Below, in pieces: positions 33,081 to 42,430 of a DNA stretch of 64,000 nt. Origin of the DNA: Clostridiaceae bacterium (GTDB lineage: Bacteria > Bacillota > Clostridia > SK-Y3); contig JAAYHJ010000031.1 in the NCBI GenBank assembly GCA_012735465.1, positions 1 to 64,000 of the forward strand, read 5' to 3'. The notes beneath the pieces were generated by a model, which did no database searches, was not told where the DNA came from, and saw only the letters and a program-made list of their open reading frames with translations. The position numbers and the translations under genes were made by a program. Each line of letters begins with the position of its first letter. The stretch's first letter is position 1.

Positions 33081-34991
33081 ATGAATGTTAGGTTAAAAGA
33101 TGGTTCTGTTAAAGAGTTTCCTCAGGGTGTAACCATAAAGGAAGTTGCGGAAAATATAAGTGCCGGTTTGGCGAGGGTTGCCCTTGCAGGAATGGTGGAC
33201 GGAAAAGTTAGGGATCTATCCTATCGGCTGGAAAAGGATTGTGAAGTAAGTATACTGACTTTTGATGATGAAGGCGGAAAGGATGCCTTTAGGCATACCA
33301 GTTCTCATATACTGGCACAGGCAGTAAAACGGCTGTATCCCAATACCAAGCTTGCCATAGGTCCGGCCATTGAAAATGGATTTTACTACGACTTTGATTC
33401 GGATGTGACGTTTACAACTGAAGACTTGGAAAAGATTGAAGAGGAAATGAAAAAAATTATTAAAGAAGACCTTCCACTGGAAAGGTTTGAATTGCCCAGG
33501 GAAGAAGCAATTAAATATATGGAGGATAGAGGGGAAATATACAAGGTGGAATTAATCCGCGATCTTCCTGAAGATGCCGTGATTTCCTTTTATAAGCAGG
33601 GAGAATTTGTGGATTTATGCGCCGGTCCCCATATTCCTTCCACAGGAAAGGTAAAGGCGATCAAGCTGCTTAATGTGGCCGGTGCTTACTGGCGCGGTAA
33701 TGAAAAAAATAAAATGCTGCAGCGTATTTATGGTACCTCTTTTACCAAAAAAAGCGAACTGGATGAATACTTAAATCGTTTGGAAGAAGCTAAGAAAAGG
33801 GATCATAGAAAGCTGGGCCGGGAATTGGACTTATTTACCATCCTTGAAGAAGGCCCTGGTTTTCCGTTCTTTTTGCCAAAGGGAATGGTATTAAGGAATA
33901 TATTGGAAGATTTTTGGAGGGAAGAGCATAAGAAATGGGGATACCAGGAAATAAAAACCCCTATTATCCTTAATGAAGAACTATGGCACCGTTCGGGGCA
34001 TTGGGACCACTACAAGGAAAACATGTACTTTACCAAAATAGATGATGTCAATTTTGCAATTAAGCCTATGAACTGTCCCGGCGGGATATTGGTATATAAG
34101 AGACGTATGCATTCTTACAGGGACCTGCCCCAAAGATTGGCGGAGCTGGGATTGGTTCATAGGCATGAATTATCCGGCGCTTTGCACGGTCTTATGAGGG
34201 TGAGATGTTTTACACAGGATGATGCCCATATCTTTATGCTACCTTCACAGATAAAAGAAGAAATTGTAAACGTTATTAATCTTATTGATTACTTTTATGG
34301 TATTTTTGGTTTCAAGTATCATGTGGAACTGTCCACCCGACCGGAAAAGTCCGTGGGCAGTGAAGAACAATGGGAGATTGCCACGAATGCTCTGCGTGAG
34401 GCTTTAATTGAAAAGGGAATGGAATTTAAAATAAACGAGGGAGACGGAGCCTTCTATGGGCCCAAGATTGATTTTCACCTGGAAGATTCCATTGGACGAA
34501 CCTGGCAGTGCGGTACAATTCAGCTGGATTTCCAGATGCCTGAGCTGTTTGAGCTTGTGTATGTTGGGGCAGATGGCGGAAAACACAGGCCGGTTATGAT
34601 TCACAGGGTTGTATTTGGAAGCATAGAACGGTTTATTGCAATATTAACCGAGCACTATGCAGGGGCATTCCCCACCTGGCTTGCACCGGTACAGGTTAAG
34701 ATACTTCCTATAGCTGATAAATACCATGACTATGCTTTTATGCTGCAAAAACAATTGGATCAAAAGGGTATCCGTGTGGAAGTGGATGCAAGGAATGAAA
34801 AGATAGGTTATAAGATAAGGGAAGCGCAGTTGGAAAAAGTACCTTATATGCTGGTAGTAGGACAAAAGGAAATGGAATCCGGTTCGGTTGCCGTACGATC
34901 CAGGAAGGAAGGGGACCTGGGTACCCAGTCGGTGGATGAATTTATTGATAAAATATTGGAAGAAGTAAAAAATAAGACAAGCAGTTATTAA
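33081..34991 (+). CDS. thrS: Threonyl-tRNA synthetase
   Basis: A protein of 636 residues, the usual length, from the ATG behind GGAAAGGAAGAGG; an in-frame extension back to 32964 lies inside the T-box. Domains: TGS (residues 1-60), editing domain with HTSSHILAQA near 72 and CAGPHIPSTG near 185, class II catalytic core with MNCPGGILVYK, RVRCFTQDDAHIF and GRTWQCGTIQLDF, and a C-terminal anticodon-binding domain. Zinc ligands in the core (Cys of MNCPGG and later His) are present. It charges tRNA-Thr. Regulation is by the T-box ahead of it. Confidence 0.97.
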   Translation: MNVRLKDGSVKEFPQGVTIKEVAENISAGLARVALAGMVDGKVRDLSYRLEKDCEVSILTFDDEGGKDAFRHTSSHILAQAVKRLYPNTKLAIGPAIENGFYYDFDSDVTFTTEDLEKIEEEMKKIIKEDLPLERFELPREEAIKYMEDRGEIYKVELIRDLPEDAVISFYKQGEFVDLCAGPHIPSTGKVKAIKLLNVAGAYWRGNEKNKMLQRIYGTSFTKKSELDEYLNRLEEAKKRDHRKLGRELDLFTILEEGPGFPFFLPKGMVLRNILEDFWREEHKKWGYQEIKTPIILNEELWHRSGHWDHYKENMYFTKIDDVNFAIKPMNCPGGILVYKRRMHSYRDLPQRLAELGLVHRHELSGALHGLMRVRCFTQDDAHIFMLPSQIKEEIVNVINLIDYFYGIFGFKYHVELSTRPEKSVGSEEQWEIATNALREALIEKGMEFKINEGDGAFYGPKIDFHLEDSIGRTWQCGTIQLDFQMPELFELVYVGADGGKHRPVMIHRVVFGSIERFIAILTEHYAGAFPTWLAPVQVKILPIADKYHDYAFMLQKQLDQKGIRVEVDARNEKIGYKIREAQLEKVPYMLVVGQKEMESGSVAVRSRKEGDLGTQSVDEFIDKILEEVKNKTSSY

Positions 34992-35026
34992 TAATAGTCT
35001 GATAATAATCAAAAGCAGGTGATTAA

Positions 35027-36403
35027 ATGGACTTGCCAAGGGATTTTTTGAATAAGATGAAGGGTCTGCTAAAGGATGAGTATGAGCTTTTTTATGATGC
35101 ATACAGTAAACCAAAGTATTCTGCATTAAGGGTTAACACGTTAAAACTGGATGCTGAGCGTTTCAAGGAAATCTCGCCTTTTGAGCTTGAACAGGTGCCC
35201 TGGGCAAAGGAAGGCTTTTATTACCGGGAGGACGATACTCCCGGTAAGCATCCCTATCACTATGCAGGGTTGTATTATATTCAGGAACCTTCTGCAATGG
35301 CAGCAGTTCAAGCCCTTCAGGTAAAGCCGGGTGAAAAGGTACTGGATTTATGTGCTGCACCTGGCGGCAAGTCCACTCAAATTGCCTGTTGTTTAAGAGG
35401 ACAAGGACTGCTTGTTTCAAACGAGATTATTTCTTCAAGGGCTTCTGTCCTTGTACAAAATATGGAACGATTTGGTGTTAGAAATGCAGTAATTACAAAC
35501 GAATCCCCTGACAGGCTATCAAAAGTATTTACAGAGTTTTTTGATAAGATATTGGTGGATGCGCCATGTTCCGGGGAAGGTATGTTCAGAAAGGACCCTA
35601 AAGTATGCCTGGAATGGAAGGAAGAATTACCTTTTTCCTGTGCCAAAAGACAGCTTAAGATTATGCTGGAAGCTGAAAAGATGCTAAAGCCGGGGGGGAA
35701 GCTGGTTTATTCTACATGTACCTTTTCTCCGGAAGAAAATGAAGGGGTTATAGAAAATTTCCTTCAACTACGCAGTAACATGGAAATATGTGATATAGTC
35801 GGTTTTGAGGATTTGGGAAAAGGACGTCCCGATTGGATAGGTGGAAGGGATGAATTGAAAAAATGCAGGAGAATATGGCCCCATAGGCAAAAAGGTGAAG
35901 GGCATTTTATTGCATTGATGGAAAAAAAGCCGGTTCCGGAAGGGAAATCCATGGCTTTCGTAAATATAAGAGGGCATGATAGAGGACATAATAAAAATGT
36001 TCTGCTGTATAAGGAATTTGAAAAGAACAATCTGAATATTTCCTATGATACGCCTTTACATTTTTTTAAGAACGATGTTTATATAGTGCCCGAAGGTCTT
36101 CCACCGCTGGGAAGCCTCAGAGTATTGAAACCAGGCCTGCACCTTGGGCTCATAAAGAAGGACAGGTTTGAGCCGTCCCATTCCCTGGCCATGGCCCTTG
36201 AATACGATGATTTTATAAGAAAAATCAATTTTGGACCGGATTGTCCCGAAATTATGTCCTATTTGAAAGGTGAAACATTGGATGTTTCCGCACCAAGGGG
36301 CTGGACAGCGGTTATGGTTAATGGTTTTTCGCTGGGATGGGGAAAAGTTGTAGAAGGTGTACTTAAGAATCATTATCCAAAAGGACTGAGAATTAATTAT
36401 TAA
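35027..36403 (+). CDS. RsmF/YebU-type 16S rRNA m5C methyltransferase (NOL1/NOP2/Sun family)
   Basis: A protein of 458 residues. The N-terminal part (FLNKMKGLLKDEYELFYDAY, ALRVNTLKL) is the family's RNA-binding start. The SAM site is VLDLCAAPGGKSTQIA near residue 108. The first catalytic motif is VDAPCSGEGMFRKDP near 180 and the second YSTCTFSPEENE near 232, giving the two cysteines of m5C enzymes. The last 150 residues match the RsmF pre-PUA/PUA-like RNA-binding end. It probably methylates a cytosine in 16S rRNA. It follows thrS by 35 bases and may be co-transcribed. Confidence 0.9.
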   Translation: MDLPRDFLNKMKGLLKDEYELFYDAYSKPKYSALRVNTLKLDAERFKEISPFELEQVPWAKEGFYYREDDTPGKHPYHYAGLYYIQEPSAMAAVQALQVKPGEKVLDLCAAPGGKSTQIACCLRGQGLLVSNEIISSRASVLVQNMERFGVRNAVITNESPDRLSKVFTEFFDKILVDAPCSGEGMFRKDPKVCLEWKEELPFSCAKRQLKIMLEAEKMLKPGGKLVYSTCTFSPEENEGVIENFLQLRSNMEICDIVGFEDLGKGRPDWIGGRDELKKCRRIWPHRQKGEGHFIALMEKKPVPEGKSMAFVNIRGHDRGHNKNVLLYKEFEKNNLNISYDTPLHFFKNDVYIVPEGLPPLGSLRVLKPGLHLGLIKKDRFEPSHSLAMALEYDDFIRKINFGPDCPEIMSYLKGETLDVSAPRGWTAVMVNGFSLGWGKVVEGVLKNHYPKGLRINY

Positions 36404-36421
36404 TCCCTTCATTTTAACATG

Positions 36422-36486
36422 ACCTGCATGTAATGTGCACTGTCAATATTACCATAAAGTGCATATTATATAGCAGGTTTTTATTT
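36422..36486 (+). terminator. Long terminator hairpin after the rRNA methyltransferase gene
   Basis: ACCTGC (36422-36427) pairs with GCAGGT (36472-36477). The inner arms around ATGTGCAC and GTGCATAT pair as well, and TTTTTATTTT follows. Confidence 0.7.
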
Positions 36487-36541
36487 TACAAAACACAATC
36501 TGCCATACGAATGGGTTTATGGTTAAAATGGGGGGATTATT

Positions 36542-37567
36542 GTGACGGTAAAGATTAGCGACTTTAAAGTTTTAGATGTAAGACCAACCCAACGAAGAGA
36601 AGTCATTGATTATGGCGTAGAAATGGTAGGTGCCCCTTTGGAATGGAGTGAAACAAAAGGAAAAGGTATAAAAGTGGGTGTCATTGATACGGGTATTGAC
36701 CTTAACCACGATGACCTTAAGGGTAGGATAAAAGATTATGTGAATTTTACCACTTCCGACAGAAAGGATGTAAATGACGAAAACGGTCATGGGACACATG
36801 TTGCAGGTATCATTGCTGCAGAGCAGAACGGTAAGGGAATTATTGGCGTAGCCCCTGAAGCAGACCTGTATATTGCAAAAGCCTTTGACAAAAACGGTAC
36901 GGCTAATTTTGAATCAATACGCAAGAGTATCGAATGGATGATTGAGAAGGATGTAGATGTGATAAATATGTCCTTTTCATCGGATACGGCCACCAGGGAA
37001 TACCAACAAATTATTTCCCAGGCTTATGCCAATAATATCACAATGATATGTGCTGCCGGGAACGAAGGTTTAAGCAAGGGCGGCAAGGGTGATACGATAG
37101 GTTATCCTGCTAAATTTGCTGAAACCATTGCTGTAACTGCAGTCGATTTAAACAAAAGAAGGGCGGATTTCAGCTCTGTAGGACCTGCTGCAGAAATTGC
37201 CGCTGCAGGAAAGGAAATATATTCATGCTATAAAAACAATAGTTATGCTACATTGAGCGGTACATCCATGGCTACGCCCATAATTACCGGTGCTGTTGCA
37301 ATACTGCAAGCCAAGGGAAGGATACGTTATAAAAGGCGATTGACGCCGGAAGAGATAAGGCTGTTGCTCCATATTTACTCGGAGGATCTTGGTCCAGTGG
37401 GAAGGGATGAAGAATATGGGTATGGGCTGTTTTCTTTTGGAAGGCTTACCAGGACCGAACAAATATACAATGGTGCAGCAATCCGAACCAGCCCGTACAG
37501 GGGGCTCAGCCGCATAAACAACGACTTTTTGATGGACCTGGTAATTGCTGCGTTGCTACTCTTATAG
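36542..37567 (+). CDS. Subtilisin-family (S8) serine protease without a signal peptide
   Basis: A protein of 341 residues from a GTG behind GGGGGGA. The catalytic triad is intact: D49 in GVIDTGIDLNHDDL, H83 in NGHGTHVAGI and S242 in LSGTSMATP; the oxyanion Asn is in CAAGNEG. There is no secretion signal and only a short N-terminal segment (DVRPTQRREVIDYG), as in intracellular subtilisins, whose short propeptide caps the active site. Odd is a C-terminal extension after the catalytic domain that ends in a hydrophobic run, LMDLVIAALLLL, at the very end. This might hold it to the membrane. Confidence 0.88.
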   Translation: MTVKISDFKVLDVRPTQRREVIDYGVEMVGAPLEWSETKGKGIKVGVIDTGIDLNHDDLKGRIKDYVNFTTSDRKDVNDENGHGTHVAGIIAAEQNGKGIIGVAPEADLYIAKAFDKNGTANFESIRKSIEWMIEKDVDVINMSFSSDTATREYQQIISQAYANNITMICAAGNEGLSKGGKGDTIGYPAKFAETIAVTAVDLNKRRADFSSVGPAAEIAAAGKEIYSCYKNNSYATLSGTSMATPIITGAVAILQAKGRIRYKRRLTPEEIRLLLHIYSEDLGPVGRDEEYGYGLFSFGRLTRTEQIYNGAAIRTSPYRGLSRINNDFLMDLVIAALLLL

Positions 37568-37577
37568 TATATTTTTT

Positions 37578-37616
37578 AAAAGCCTGCTTATTTTGTTTTA
37601 CGTAAGCAGGCTTTTT
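37578..37616 (+). terminator. Terminator after the subtilisin gene
   Basis: AAAAGCCTGCTTA pairs perfectly with TAAGCAGGCTTTT (13 bp) around a 12-base loop and ends in five T. Confidence 0.85.
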
Positions 37617-37946
37617 AGTGCTGTACATAAGGCTAAGGCTTTTTGTAATAGGTTTTTACTGAAAAAGTTAAGATTGTTTAAAATAACAATATTGTACAAA
37701 TATTTACCATGGGAAAATATGTTTATAAGTAATATTAGCATGTTTATGGACAATATAGTACTATTTAATAAAAAGTATTATATTTACAGGTTATAGCGAT
37801 ATTGATATAATAACACAAAATTATAAGGAACAGTATTAAATGCTAAAGAATTGAACAAATATTTATATCAGGAAATATATTTATAAATCTAACATAGATA
37901 TCGGGATTTGAGGAAGGGGCATAGTGTATCATGAGGTAGTCTTGGC
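37617..37946. other. AT-rich upstream region of the xylanase gene
   Basis: 330 bases with no supportable gene. It presumably carries the xylanase promoter; several TATAAT-like hexamers (for example GATATAATAAC near 37804-37814) occur but none has a clear -35 partner. Confidence 0.4.
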
Positions 37947-40940
37947 ATGTGTTTAGTTTGGGATGAAAGGAGTGATCTACTTGAAAAAACATCTAAGAAG
38001 GTCTTGACATTTTTATTGGCCTTTCTTATTACCTTTACATCAATTCCGTTTATAAACACTGCAGCGCAAGAGGTTATGTCGCTTAAAGAAGTATACAAGG
38101 ATTATTTCCTTATCGGTAATGTCATAAATCCCAGCGACTTAACCAATACGGAAAAGTATAATTTTATAAAGTTTCACTATAATGCCCTGACGCCGGAAAA
38201 CAATACCAAGCCTGACTACATATGGCCTGACTCAACCAGGGAACCGTCATTTACAGCTGCAGATAATATGTTAACTCAAGTTAAAGCAGACGGTTTCTAT
38301 GCGATTGGGCACGCACTTGCCTGGCACAACCAGTCTTCCGGCTGGCCGCCGAGTGGTCAGAACTATGCCGAGGCAAGGGAAAGCCTGAGAAGGTATATTC
38401 ATACGATTGCCGGGCACTATAGTGAAGGACCTTATAAACTTGATGCCTGGGACGTGGTTAATGAGGCGATGAGGGACAATCCCGAAAACCCGACCGACTG
38501 GCGTAATGCGCTTCGCTCCAGCATTAATCCACCGGAACGGCCGTCAAGATGGTATCAAGCTTATGCCAATGGCGGCAATGGTTGGGATTATATCTATGAT
38601 GCGTTCTTATTTGCCCGTGAAGCTGCCCCGGATGCGGTTTTGTATTACAATGATTTTAACGATGAAGAACTGCCCAACAAAGCAATTGCGATTGCTTCAA
38701 TGGTCAAGGAGCTCAATGAAAGATATGCAAAAGAACACCCCGAGGCAAACGGCAGGAAACTCATTGAGGGTATTGGCATACAGGCACATTACAGTACCAG
38801 GCTCAATATAGATAATTTGGAGAAATGCTTGAAGATATATATTGAGACCGGTTGTCGGATAAGCATAACTGAATTAGACGTACAAATTAACGGTACTTCA
38901 TTATTCGTTCGTCCTACCGAGCAGCAGTTAAAGGAGCAGGCAGAAGTGTATGCCAAGCTGTTCATGCTATTTAAGAAATACGCTGATTACATAGAACGAG
39001 TTACATTTTGGGGTGTTGCCGATAACAATAGCTGGCGCAGCGGTGGTTATCCTTTGCCGTTTGACTCAAGTCGTCAGCCCAAGGAAGCCTATTGGGCTAT
39101 AGTAAATCCGGAGCAATACCTCGGCCTTGATGTGCAGCCGCCAAAGCTTACGTCCTTTGAATTTGGAGGCGAGGTTTTCAATGTTGGAAATAAAACAGAA
39201 TTTGATGTAAACGTTCCAAAGACCGTGTCAAATATTGCTTTTTCTGCAGAGAATATTACACATCCGTACCCGGCCGATGATGTTGACGTAAGTGTCACTC
39301 TAAACCCTGCAGATGGAGCAGTGAGCGCAGGAAAGCCATGTGTTGCAGCGGTAAAGATAGCCTGGAAAGAATCCCCTGATGCATATACATCTTATACGAT
39401 AAACTTTGGGCATATGACCGCCACGTGGGATATTGACCAAAACTATCCGGATACGGGATACCGCTCAACCGTCAATATCCGCTTCAGCGATGGTGAAAGC
39501 AGTTTCAAGCTGTTCCAGGAGTTTTATAACCTGGAGGACGGTAAACTGGTAATGCTAAACAGCAAGGAGTTCTCACCCTTGCCAAAGCATGCAAGTGGCA
39601 CATTTACCATCAGAACGGATAGTAAATTGGATACCAATTATCTGAAAACATTGAAGCTTAAGAAGTCTGTCTGGGACCAAAATTGGACTCCAATTGCTCC
39701 GGCACGGGTCACAGACTTCAATATCCCGGAAAATTATTGGAAGTTGGCCAAAACCATTGAGACTGATAAGACTTATATAGTTGTCTCGGTAAATTCAGGC
39801 CTGGCCCTGACAAATAAGAATGTAGCAACTGTGCCGGCGACCGGAGGTGTAACCAACGCCAAGAGAGGGCTTGCAGGTACTGCTGTAACAATAGAAAACG
39901 ACATTATTGTAGCACCGAACCCAATCCCGGATAATATCAGATTTATCTTTTGGGAAAGAACCAGCCCTGACCCGGGACCATATACAAAGGAAAACGGATA
40001 CACCGGGTACTTGTTGCAATGCCTGGTTCACGGCAGCTCTATTTCTCCATATATCATGTGGCGTGATACGAGCAGTGATATGACGGCTCCTTTACGCACT
40101 GACGCAACCATCGGAGATAATGACTTGGACCGCGCAGTATGGTTTAACACCGGTATAGACCCGGAGACGGGAGAAACGACACTGTTCCTCCATACCGGTT
40201 CCAGTAATTACACTTACGCGCTGCATGGGAACGAAGCCGGTTTTGTTGGACAGGGAGGTACGGGTCCCCTGGAACAGTATGCAGAAGTCAGCCGTGTTAA
40301 ACTGTATGAGTACGTGTCCGACTATTCCTACGAAGACATAACTAGCGTAGGTACGAAGATAAGCCTGGCTCCGGTGGAGAGCTTAGTAACAGGGTGTGAT
40401 GCAGATATCACTGTCAGGGCGGATGTCCCTGACGGTTGCAAAGCATTTTTAGTAAAAGATGGCGTTTCATTGGTTTCCGCAACATTCGAGAACGGCAAAG
40501 CGACAATAAGTGTCAAAGGCAGCGATGTTGTTCCTGGATCAAATTATGCTATTGTTATTTATGATGATTCAGAAATACTTGGCGCTGTGGTTGTACCTGT
40601 AGAAGGTGCCGGTGATAATGTTTTCAATATTGGCACTGAATTCAATATGGAATACCTAATTCCCAACAAGGTGCTGGACGCAAAAGTGAATGCGAAAAAC
40701 AACGGCAGTGAAGACTACCAGGTTCTGGTGATCCTGGCATTGTACGATCCAGAAGGTAGGATGGTAAATGTATCCTACATTTCAAAACAGATTGTTGCAG
40801 GAAGCACTGAAGAAATGAATGCCGGATTCATATTACCGGAGGATGTGACAGGTTATAAAGCAAAAGTGTTTGTATGGGAAGGACAGGACCTGGAAAATAG
40901 CAGTATGACACCACTGTCAAATGTGTCTGAGATTTCGTAG
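37947..40940 (+). CDS. Large secreted GH10 endo-beta-1,4-xylanase with long C-terminal region
   Basis: A frame of 997 codons. Residues 18-40 form a signal peptide (KVLTFLLAFLITFTSIPF, then NTAAQ). The GH10 barrel covers about 45-395, with acid/base E173 in WDVVNEAM and nucleophile E309 in ITELDVQ; NALTPENNTKP and GHALAWHNQ are also typical. The remaining 600 residues are beta-rich and not recognised, except that the end resembles a bacterial Ig-like domain. There is no dockerin or SLH domain, so it is secreted free. The start is doubtful. A GGAG site lies eight bases before TTG at 37981, which is one base out of frame. One more A in the six-A run would give MKKTSKKVLTFLLAF, an ideal signal peptide. 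Confidence 0.9.
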   Translation: MCLVWDERSDLLEKTSKKVLTFLLAFLITFTSIPFINTAAQEVMSLKEVYKDYFLIGNVINPSDLTNTEKYNFIKFHYNALTPENNTKPDYIWPDSTREPSFTAADNMLTQVKADGFYAIGHALAWHNQSSGWPPSGQNYAEARESLRRYIHTIAGHYSEGPYKLDAWDVVNEAMRDNPENPTDWRNALRSSINPPERPSRWYQAYANGGNGWDYIYDAFLFAREAAPDAVLYYNDFNDEELPNKAIAIASMVKELNERYAKEHPEANGRKLIEGIGIQAHYSTRLNIDNLEKCLKIYIETGCRISITELDVQINGTSLFVRPTEQQLKEQAEVYAKLFMLFKKYADYIERVTFWGVADNNSWRSGGYPLPFDSSRQPKEAYWAIVNPEQYLGLDVQPPKLTSFEFGGEVFNVGNKTEFDVNVPKTVSNIAFSAENITHPYPADDVDVSVTLNPADGAVSAGKPCVAAVKIAWKESPDAYTSYTINFGHMTATWDIDQNYPDTGYRSTVNIRFSDGESSFKLFQEFYNLEDGKLVMLNSKEFSPLPKHASGTFTIRTDSKLDTNYLKTLKLKKSVWDQNWTPIAPARVTDFNIPENYWKLAKTIETDKTYIVVSVNSGLALTNKNVATVPATGGVTNAKRGLAGTAVTIENDIIVAPNPIPDNIRFIFWERTSPDPGPYTKENGYTGYLLQCLVHGSSISPYIMWRDTSSDMTAPLRTDATIGDNDLDRAVWFNTGIDPETGETTLFLHTGSSNYTYALHGNEAGFVGQGGTGPLEQYAEVSRVKLYEYVSDYSYEDITSVGTKISLAPVESLVTGCDADITVRADVPDGCKAFLVKDGVSLVSATFENGKATISVKGSDVVPGSNYAIVIYDDSEILGAVVVPVEGAGDNVFNIGTEFNMEYLIPNKVLDAKVNAKNNGSEDYQVLVILALYDPEGRMVNVSYISKQIVAGSTEEMNAGFILPEDVTGYKAKVFVWEGQDLENSSMTPLSNVSEIS

Positions 40941-40991
40941 TACCCTGTATTTGTTAATTTTATAAAGCCTCTTCCTCGCTCAATATATTGT

Positions 40992-41013
40992 CCCCCCTTT
41001 TTATGAAGGGGGG
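40992..41013 (+). terminator. GC-rich hairpin after the xylanase gene
   Basis: CCCCCCTT pairs with AAGGGGGG around a six-base loop, about 50 bases after the stop. The T-tract following is poor. Confidence 0.6.
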
Positions 41014-41119
41014 TAACTTTTGCGTAAAACCTGTACCCATTATTATAATGTTTCCTGTTGCGGACCCATCTCATTATATGTTACAATAAATGGGTAGTTA
41101 AGGAGGAGTGTGATAGAAA

Positions 41120-41863
41120 ATGGCAGGTCATTCGAAATGGGCTAATATTAAGCATAGGAAAGAAAAAACAGATGCTCAAAAGGCTAAAATATTTACAAAG
41201 ATAGGCAGGGAAATTGCTGTAGCCGTTCGTGAGGGTGGCCCTGACCCGGAAAATAATTCAAAGCTTAAAGATGTAATTGCAAAGGCAAAAGCCAATAATA
41301 TGCCAAATGAAAATATAATGAGAAGTATTAAAAAAGCATCGGGTGAATTGGGCGGAGCAAATTATGAAGAAATAACGTACGAAGGGTACGGCCCTTCAGG
41401 AGTTGCCGTAATTGTAGAGACAATGACGGATAATAAAAATAGGACTGCCGGCGATATGCGGCATTATTTTGATAAATACGGAGGTAATCTTGGAGCAAAC
41501 GGATGTGTATCCTGGATGTTTGATAAAAAAGGAGTTATTATTATTGAAAAGGATGGCTCCGTGGATGAGGATACGCTTATGATGGAGGCACTGGAAGCGG
41601 GAGCAGAAGATTTTTCTGCAGAAGATGAGTATTACGAAATCATAACCGATCCGGATAGTTTTTCATCAGTCCGAGATGCCTTGGAGAAAAAAGGTTTTAC
41701 TTTCGCATCTGCAGAAGTAACCATGATTCCTAAAACTACCATAAAACTGAGCGAAGAAGATGCAATAAAAATGCGGAAGTTGATTGATGTGCTGGAAGAC
41801 AATGATGACGTGCAAAACGTGTATCACAACTGGGATATGCCTGAGGAAGAGGAAGAAGAATAG
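41120..41863 (+). CDS. yebC: YebC/PmpR-family protein
   Basis: A protein of 247 residues behind AAGGAGGAG, the usual family length. The N terminus [20 protein letters not shown] is diagnostic; later come [25 protein letters not shown] and [10 protein letters not shown]. The C terminus is acidic (EEEEEE). The family was described as DNA-binding transcription regulators, and more recently YebC-type proteins have been linked to relief of ribosome stalling at proline runs. Which applies here cannot be told. A TTGCGG/TACAAT promoter with an 18-base spacer (41058-41087) lies upstream. Confidence 0.95.
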   Translation: MAGHSKWANIKHRKEKTDAQKAKIFTKIGREIAVAVREGGPDPENNSKLKDVIAKAKANNMPNENIMRSIKKASGELGGANYEEITYEGYGPSGVAVIVETMTDNKNRTAGDMRHYFDKYGGNLGANGCVSWMFDKKGVIIIEKDGSVDEDTLMMEALEAGAEDFSAEDEYYEIITDPDSFSSVRDALEKKGFTFASAEVTMIPKTTIKLSEEDAIKMRKLIDVLEDNDDVQNVYHNWDMPEEEEEE

Positions 41864-41920
41864 GCTGATTCCCAGGTGTAATTGCCCACGCTCGCACAGG
41901 AGGACATGGGGTGATGTTGT

Positions 41921-42319
41921 GTGTTAATTGAAATAGGAGTTCATTCCACAAATCGAACACAATTCATAGATATTACGGCTAAGGTTCGCGATGCTGTAAA
42001 AAAGAGCGGTGTAAAAGAAGGGATTTGTTATATATTTATTCCTCATACAACGGCAGGTATTACAATCAATGAAAATGCCGATCCGGATGTGGTTTCGGAT
42101 ATACTCATGGAGTTAAATAAAGTAATACCTTTTGATGACAGGTATAGGCATTTTGAAGGCAATTCAGCTGCGCATATAAAGGCAAGTTTAATGGGTTTTA
42201 GCGAAGAAATAATTATAAATAATAACGATCTTTTACTGGGCACTTGGCAGGGGATATATTTTACCGAATTTGACGGGCCAAGGCATAGGAGGGTTTATAT
42301 AAAAATCATAGAAGGCTGA
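41921..42319 (+). CDS. YjbQ family protein (UPF0047), first copy
   Basis: A protein of 132 residues from a GTG. IPHTTAGITINENADPDV, AAHIKASLMG and LLLGTWQGIYFTEFDGPRHR are the family signatures, with the conserved His of PHTT and AHIK. Some members have weak thiamine-phosphate synthase activity, hence the database name, but the true role is unsettled. The ribosome site is weak. It follows yebC by 57 bases and a terminator follows it, so the two may form one transcript. A second, divergent copy lies near 53 kb. Confidence 0.9.
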   Translation: MLIEIGVHSTNRTQFIDITAKVRDAVKKSGVKEGICYIFIPHTTAGITINENADPDVVSDILMELNKVIPFDDRYRHFEGNSAAHIKASLMGFSEEIIINNNDLLLGTWQGIYFTEFDGPRHRRVYIKIIEG

Positions 42320-42327
42320 CATTACAG

Positions 42328-42353
42328 AAAGGGGGAATATTCCTCCTTTTATT
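42328..42353 (+). terminator. Terminator after yjbQ
   Basis: AAAGGGGG pairs with CCTCCTTT (one G-U pair) around AATATT, followed by TATTT. Confidence 0.7.
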
Positions 42354-42394
42354 TAATATTTGTAAAAAAAATTGCAACTTTAAGTAGCAATTCT

Positions 42395-42422
42395 CTCCCA
42401 TTATCATATGATAATTTGGGAG
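42395..42422 (+). promoter_or_regulatory. Hairpin that buries the yunB ribosome binding site
   Basis: CTCCCA and TTATCAT pair with ATGATAA and TGGGAG in one near-perfect palindrome with two unpaired T. The right arm is the GGGAG Shine-Dalgarno sequence of yunB, nine bases before its ATG, so folding would block translation. Confidence 0.55.
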
Positions 42423-42430
42423 GGCTGTTT

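Noticed and set aside
37545-37796. Frame running from the subtilisin end through the terminator
   Set aside because: It contains a strong terminator hairpin and has no ribosome site.
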